9,915 bases of DNA. Origin: Pseudomonadota bacterium (GTDB taxonomy: Bacteria; Pseudomonadota; Alphaproteobacteria; Rhizobiales; Rhizobiaceae). The notes beneath the pieces were generated by a model, which searched no databases, had not been told where the DNA came from, and was given only the letters and a program-made list of their open reading frames with translations. Where the stretch lies: positions 1 through 9,915 of the forward strand of contig JAFAGL010000085.1 of NCBI GenBank assembly GCA_023422735.1, in the 5' to 3' direction. The translations under genes were made by a program, and so were the position numbers. Of the stretch, positions 6,779-9,915 are shown piece after piece (position 1 is the first letter of the stretch; every line of letters starts with the position of its first letter).

Positions 6779-7411
6779 ATGAGCAACACCGCCCAAAAGC
6801 TTGTGTTGGCGTCCGGCTCGCCGCGGCGGATCGAGCTGCTGCAACAAGGCGGAATCGAGCCTGATCGCATTTTGCCGGCAGATATCGACGAAACGCCGCT
6901 CAAGAACGAGATCCCGCGCTCGCTGGCCAAGCGCTTGTCGCGGCAGAAGGCCGAGCGCGCATCCGCGATTCTCGTCGAGGAGGGGCAAGGTGGCCACTTC
7001 GTGCTGGCCGCCGATACAGTCGTTGCCGTTGGCCGCCGAATCCTGCCCAAGGCACTGATTTCCGACGAAGCTGTCGATTGCCTGCAGCTTCTGTCCGGGC
7101 GGTCTCACCGCGTTTATACGGGCGTTTGCTTGATCACGCCGTCCGGCAAGGTCAGACAGAAGCTTGTTGAAACGCGGGTGCGCTTCAAGCGCCTTTCGCG
7201 ACGCGACATTGAGCGCTACGTCGCTTCCGGTGAATGGCGCGGCAAGGCCGGCGGCTATGGCGTGCAGGGACTGGCTGGAACCTGGGTCGTCAAGCTGATC
7301 GGCTCCTACACCAATGTTGTCGGCCTCCCCTTGTACGAGACCGCCGGTTTGCTTGCAGGCGACGGGTTCGACATTCAGGCCGACTGGGGTGTCGCGCAGT
7401 CGGCAGATTAA
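6779..7411 (+). CDS. maf: Maf family nucleoside triphosphate pyrophosphatase
   Basis: Maf proteins hydrolyse non-canonical or canonical nucleoside triphosphates to monophosphates, acting as house-cleaning enzymes. Some also affect septum formation. The 210-residue product carries all family motifs in order: LASGSPRR (10-17), AADTVV (77-82) with the catalytic Asp79, LSGRSHRVYTGV (105-116), GKAGGYGVQG (155-164) and GSYTNVVGLPL (175-185). The ATG at 6779 is preceded by a weak CAGG. It lies after the infA terminator, so it needs its own promoter or readthrough. The spacer has the direct repeat GATTTCAG at 6740-6747 and 6758-6765. The exact nucleotide preference cannot be told from the sequence. 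Confidence 0.95.
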   Translation: MSNTAQKLVLASGSPRRIELLQQGGIEPDRILPADIDETPLKNEIPRSLAKRLSRQKAERASAILVEEGQGGHFVLAADTVVAVGRRILPKALISDEAVDCLQLLSGRSHRVYTGVCLITPSGKVRQKLVETRVRFKRLSRRDIERYVASGEWRGKAGGYGVQGLAGTWVVKLIGSYTNVVGLPLYETAGLLAGDGFDIQADWGVAQSAD

Positions 7412-7413
7412 GC

Positions 7414-7429
7414 GCTTTCGATTGAAAGC
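7414..7429 (+). promoter_or_regulatory. Hairpin in the maf-yacG spacer
   Basis: GCTTTC (7414-7419) and GAAAGC (7424-7429) are perfect complements around GATT, directly after the maf stop. There is no T run, so it is at best a weak terminator or an RNA-stabilising hairpin. A weak -35/-10 pair follows (TTTCCG at 7435-7440, TACATA at 7458-7463, spacing 17) and could start yacG transcription. Confidence 0.35.
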
Positions 7430-7497
7430 TGTGGTTTCCGATCCCGTCTGCGCTTCCTACATATATGCTATCCGTTTGAATAAGCTGGAGGTCGATT

Positions 7498-7710
7498 ATG
7501 GTCGACACCGTCACGCCCTTGCGCCCGAAGCGCCCTTGCCCCGAATGCGGCAAGCCTTCTCAGCGCGCTACATTTCCGTTTTGCTCACCCCGCTGCAAGG
7601 ATGTGGATCTCAACCGCTGGCTTTCGGGCAGCTATGCGATTCCCGTCCGCGAGGACGAGGAAGAAGATGATGGCGCTTCCCAAGTCGCGATAGATCCGCA
7701 ATCGGCATAA
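7498..7710 (+). CDS. yacG: DNA gyrase inhibitor YacG
   Basis: YacG is a small zinc protein that binds GyrB and can block gyrase binding to DNA. The 70-residue product has four zinc-ligand cysteines at 14, 17, 29 and 33 (CPECG and CSPRC). These are followed by KDVDLNRWLSGSYAIP, the family's hallmark segment, and an acidic tail EDEEEDD at 52-58. A strong ribosome binding site, GGAGG at 7486-7490, fixes the ATG at 7498. It lies downstream of maf on the same strand with 86 bases between them, and tRNA-Phe follows. The length matches the family. Confidence 0.95.
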   Translation: MVDTVTPLRPKRPCPECGKPSQRATFPFCSPRCKDVDLNRWLSGSYAIPVREDEEEDDGASQVAIDPQSA

Positions 7711-7772
7711 GCGCGACGAAATGCATGTCTGTGCGTAAAGCGACGAATGTTTCGGAATTGTCATGCGGACGC

Positions 7773-7800
7773 TGGACAGCCGGCAAACACGTGCTATAAC
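7773..7800 (+). promoter_or_regulatory. Probable sigma-70 promoter of tRNA-Phe
   Basis: TGGACA (7773-7778) and TATAAC (7795-7800) are separated by 16 bases and match the -35/-10 consensus well. Transcription would begin near 7806, about 55 bases before the mature tRNA. Confidence 0.55.
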
Positions 7801-7810
7801 CCGCTCGCTT

Positions 7811-7851
7811 TCGGCGGAGCACCAACCCCGCCGATACCGGGCCTTTGCCCG
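7811..7851 (+). other. Structured 5' leader of pre-tRNA-Phe (two hairpins)
   Basis: TCGGCGG (7811-7817) pairs perfectly with CCGCCGA (7828-7834). CGGGC (7838-7842) pairs with GCCCG (7847-7851) around CTTT. Both lie between the likely transcription start and the tRNA, leaving only nine bases before the RNase P cleavage point. The role is unknown: processing signals, an attenuator-like element, or chance in GC-rich DNA. Confidence 0.45.
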
Positions 7852-7860
7852 AAGCCGGAT

Positions 7861-7936
7861 GCCCAAGTAGCTCAGTTGGTAGAGCATGCGACTGAAAATC
7901 GTAGTGTCGGTGGTTCAATTCCACCCTTGGGCACCA
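7861..7936 (+). tRNA. tRNA-Phe (anticodon GAA)
   Basis: The 76-base sequence folds as a full cloverleaf. The acceptor arms are GCCCAAG and CTTGGGC. The D arm has GCTCAGTTGGTAGAGC. The anticodon stem TGCGA/TCGTA with one G-T pair encloses CTGAAAA, which reads GAA. The T arm is GGTGGTTCAATTCCACC. The CCA end is encoded. It is probably transcribed from its own promoter at 7773-7800. Confidence 0.97.
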
Positions 7937-7982
7937 TTCATCAGCTTAAAGCAACTCGGCTGTGCTTTCCCTGTCCGGTCCA

Positions 7983-8011
7983 GTCTCACGCAGAGATGCG
8001 AGACCACTTTT
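7983..8011 (+). terminator. Possible weak terminator after tRNA-Phe
   Basis: GTCTC (7983-7987) plus GCA pairs with TGC plus GAGAC (8000-8004), with two bulged bases and the loop GAGA, followed by four T at 8008-8011. It lies in the convergent spacer between tRNA-Phe and the diguanylate cyclase gene. The stem is imperfect and the T run short. Confidence 0.35.
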
Positions 8012-8043
8012 GTCAGCCATTTCCGATCTTTGTATGCGATCAC

Positions 8044-9348
8044 TCAGTTGATCGGCAGTCCTGATAGAACCGTGCGGTTCCGGCCGGCGATCTTTGCCTG
8101 ATAAAGCGCGTTATCTGCACTGCGAAGCAGTCTCAGCACGTCCGGCGCTTCCAGCGCTATCGCTGGATCGAACGTGGCTATGCCGATGCTGACCGTAATG
8201 AAGCCGCATGCGCTGGCGGGGTGATGCAAAGCCATGGTTTCGATGGCTGTTCGAACCCGTTCTCCGACCAACCATGCGCCATCCTGGTCCGTGGCCGGAA
8301 GCACGAACACGAATTCCTCGCCGCCATAGCGGCTGACAAGATCACCCGGCCGCATTACACATTGAGAGATAATACGCGCGACGCTGCGCAGGCATTCGTC
8401 GCCATCCAGATGGCTCAGCGTGTCGTTGTAGGCCTTGAAATGATCGACATCGAGCATGCAGACCGACAGTGGCTCTTGCTCACGCCAGGCACTGCCGATT
8501 TCGCGCTTAAGCTGTTCGTCAAGGTAGCGGCGGTTGAACAAGCCGGTGAGGTAATCTTCACGCGCATATCTTGCGAGCTTCTGATTGGCTTCCGCAAGAT
8601 TTCGCTCGGCTTCTTTTCTTTTCGTGATGTCCAGGCAGCCGATCGACAGACCGACTACCTTTCCCGACAAATCATGCAAGGCACGGGGAATTGCGTAAAG
8701 GCAGTGATCTCCATGTTCAAATTCTTGCGGAAGCAAGGCTTCGCCTTGGTCTGCGAGAGCAAAATTGCTCATCAGGCGCTCCGCTTCGCTTTGCAGAATA
8801 TCGCTGAGCAGCAAGCCGCTGAGTTTCGCATGCGGCACATTCAGAAGCGCTGCCATCGCTTGATTGGCCATGACGATCCTGCCGCCACGATCAAGCGTAA
8901 AAAGGGCAGCCGGTGCCAGATCATACACGGCTTCAAGATGCAGAACGCGCTCACCAAGGAAGGTGATGTCGCGGTCGATCCCCCTGTATCCGCGAAATTG
9001 ACCCTGGGCGTCCCAAAGCGGCACGCCGCTCGTTTCAAGCACGACGATCGTGCCGTCGGATCGCAAATTGCGATTGACCAGACCGGAAAACGATTGCTGG
9101 GCGGCAGCGATCTCCGCAAAAGCTTTGCCCACGCGATCGGCCTCAGCAGGCGGCATGAAGTCAAAGGGTGTTTTGCCGATCACTTCTTCAGGGGAGCGAC
9201 CGAGCAGGGAAGTCACCATGGCCGAACAGAAAGTGTAGCGACCCTGCTCATCAACTTCCCACAACCAGTCACTGTTGTGATGGATCAAATCAAGAAGTTG
9301 ATCGTGATTGGACTGCAGCAAAGGAAGCAGGCTGATATTTGCTGCCAT
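8044..9348 (-). CDS. PAS-PAS-GGDEF diguanylate cyclase
   Basis: The 434-residue product should make the second messenger cyclic di-GMP from two GTP. Two PAS-like sensor domains cover about residues 18-130 (with NSDWLWEVDEQGRYTF and a GYRGIDRDIT end) and 135-245 (DLAPAALFTLDRGGRIVMAN to GCLDITKRKEAE). A short helical linker, AERNLAEANQKLARYA, leads into the GGDEF domain with DYLTGLFNRRYLDEQL, metal-binding Asp300 in MLDVDHFKAYND and the active-site GGEEF at 342-346. The inhibitory I-site RPGD (333-336) sits five residues before GGEEF. The enzyme therefore looks active and subject to product inhibition. There is no signal peptide or membrane segment, so it is probably cytoplasmic. The ligand of the PAS domains is unknown. 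The ATG at 9348 has AGG upstream. A GTG at 9369 would add seven residues. Confidence 0.93.
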   Translation of the reverse strand: MAANISLLPLLQSNHDQLLDLIHHNSDWLWEVDEQGRYTFCSAMVTSLLGRSPEEVIGKTPFDFMPPAEADRVGKAFAEIAAAQQSFSGLVNRNLRSDGTIVVLETSGVPLWDAQGQFRGYRGIDRDITFLGERVLHLEAVYDLAPAALFTLDRGGRIVMANQAMAALLNVPHAKLSGLLLSDILQSEAERLMSNFALADQGEALLPQEFEHGDHCLYAIPRALHDLSGKVVGLSIGCLDITKRKEAERNLAEANQKLARYAREDYLTGLFNRRYLDEQLKREIGSAWREQEPLSVCMLDVDHFKAYNDTLSHLDGDECLRSVARIISQCVMRPGDLVSRYGGEEFVFVLPATDQDGAWLVGERVRTAIETMALHHPASACGFITVSIGIATFDPAIALEAPDVLRLLRSADNALYQAKIAGRNRTVLSGLPIN

Positions 9349-9477
9349 GACGGGTGACCTAGGCCTCACATACGTATCGTTCTTTTACAGAATGACACCT
9401 GTGAATTTTCTGTAGTCCTGAGGAGATACAAGATAAGCGTCCGATCTGGAATATCAAAACGACGCGGAAATCGAGAG

Positions 9478-9513
9478 AAAAGCAACGGACGGTGGTGATC
9501 CGCCGTTGCTTTT
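9478..9513 (-). terminator. Intrinsic terminator of the PQQ dehydrogenase gene
   Basis: AAAAGCAACGG (9478-9488) and CCGTTGCTTTT (9503-9513) are perfect 11-bp arms. An inner CGG/CCG (9490-9492, 9500-9502) extends the stem around a 7-base loop with one bulged A. The arm ends give a T run on either strand. It lies 16 bases after the stop of the leftward gene, so it most likely ends that transcript. Confidence 0.8.
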
Positions 9514-9529
9514 GATTGTTCCGCCTGAA

Positions 9530-9915
9530 TCAGTTTTCAGGCAGTGCGTAGGCTATGTACTCGTCGCCGACGGGTGTTTCCATGAAGTGATGGCCACCGG
9601 CCTGGATCACCAGATATTCGCGACCATTATGCTCATAAAGGATCGGGTTTGCTTGTCCGCCAGCTGGTAAAACGTCGGACCACACAACCTTGCCCGTTTC
9701 GATATTGATGGCACGGATGAGGTTGTCGGTTGCTGCCGCGATGAAAACCAGCCCGCCCTTGCTGATGACCGACCCGCCATTGTTGGGCGTGCCGATTGTC
9801 AAGGGAATGAAGGATGGAATGCCGAACGGTCCGTTGCGCCGCGCAGTGCCGATCGGTTCGTCCCAGAGCGTTTCACCCGTTGCAAGGTCAATCGCGCGAA
9901 TGCCACCAAGCGGCG
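9530..9915 (-). CDS. gcd: C-terminal end of a PQQ-dependent dehydrogenase, probably membrane-bound glucose dehydrogenase
   Basis: Only the last 127 residues are in the window, and the frame is open to the right edge. It shows beta-propeller repeats typical of quinoproteins: GGIRAIDLATGETLW, the GPFGIPS segment, GTPNNGG, FIAAATDNLIRAINIETGK with VVW, LPAGGQANP, then YLVIQAGGHH and the terminal DEYIAYALPEN. This order and the ending match the C-terminus of membrane-bound glucose dehydrogenase, which oxidises glucose to gluconolactone in the periplasm and passes electrons to ubiquinone. The N-terminal membrane anchor and PQQ-binding residues lie outside the window. Another member of the family, such as quinate dehydrogenase, is possible. 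The stop is at 9530-9532, followed by a clear terminator. Confidence 0.85.
   Translation of the reverse strand, partial: PLGGIRAIDLATGETLWDEPIGTARRNGPFGIPSFIPLTIGTPNNGGSVISKGGLVFIAAATDNLIRAINIETGKVVWSDVLPAGGQANPILYEHNGREYLVIQAGGHHFMETPVGDEYIAYALPEN

Noticed and set aside
8221..9357. Open plus-strand frame of about 1.1 kb opposite the diguanylate cyclase
   Set aside because: The minus strand encodes complete PAS and GGDEF motifs. The plus-strand product has no recognisable domain.

Overview
The window looks like ordinary chromosomal DNA from an alphaproteobacterium of the order Rhizobiales. A Brucella or Ochrobactrum (Brucellaceae) origin is my best inference. The reasons are the fairly high GC content, the gene order murA - DUF2948 - hisD - UPF0262 - low-molecular-weight phosphatase - infA - maf - yacG - tRNA-Phe, which I recall as typical of Rhizobiales, and the protein wording. 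I could not run a database search. No phage, plasmid, CRISPR, transposase or secretion genes are visible, and no new multi-gene defence or biosynthetic system.

Left part (1-1937). A membrane-anchored alpha/beta-hydrolase reads leftwards and runs off the left edge. Behind it is a tRNA-Thr(GGT), also leftwards. A divergent spacer follows, holding a candidate promoter and a perfect hairpin in front of a 57-residue basic protein that reads rightwards.

Central part (1938-7936). Everything reads rightwards: the small basic protein, murA (peptidoglycan precursor synthesis), a DUF2948 protein, hisD (last step of histidine synthesis), a UPF0262 protein, a low-molecular-weight phosphatase-like protein, infA (IF-1), maf (nucleotide pyrophosphatase), yacG (zinc-binding gyrase inhibitor) and tRNA-Phe(GAA). 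DUF2948-hisD-UPF0262-phosphatase are separated by only 4-7 bases and are probably co-transcribed and translationally coupled. infA has its own leader and a strong intrinsic terminator. The tRNA has its own promoter and a structured leader. An imperfect palindrome of about 84 bp fills most of the murA-DUF2948 gap.

Right part (7937-9915). A cytoplasmic PAS-PAS-GGDEF diguanylate cyclase reads leftwards, converging on tRNA-Phe. Further right is the C-terminal end of a PQQ-dependent dehydrogenase, most likely glucose dehydrogenase, also leftwards and closed by a clear terminator.

The most useful leads are the palindromic element at 3573-3656, the uncharacterised proteins packed around hisD, and several hairpins in leader regions.
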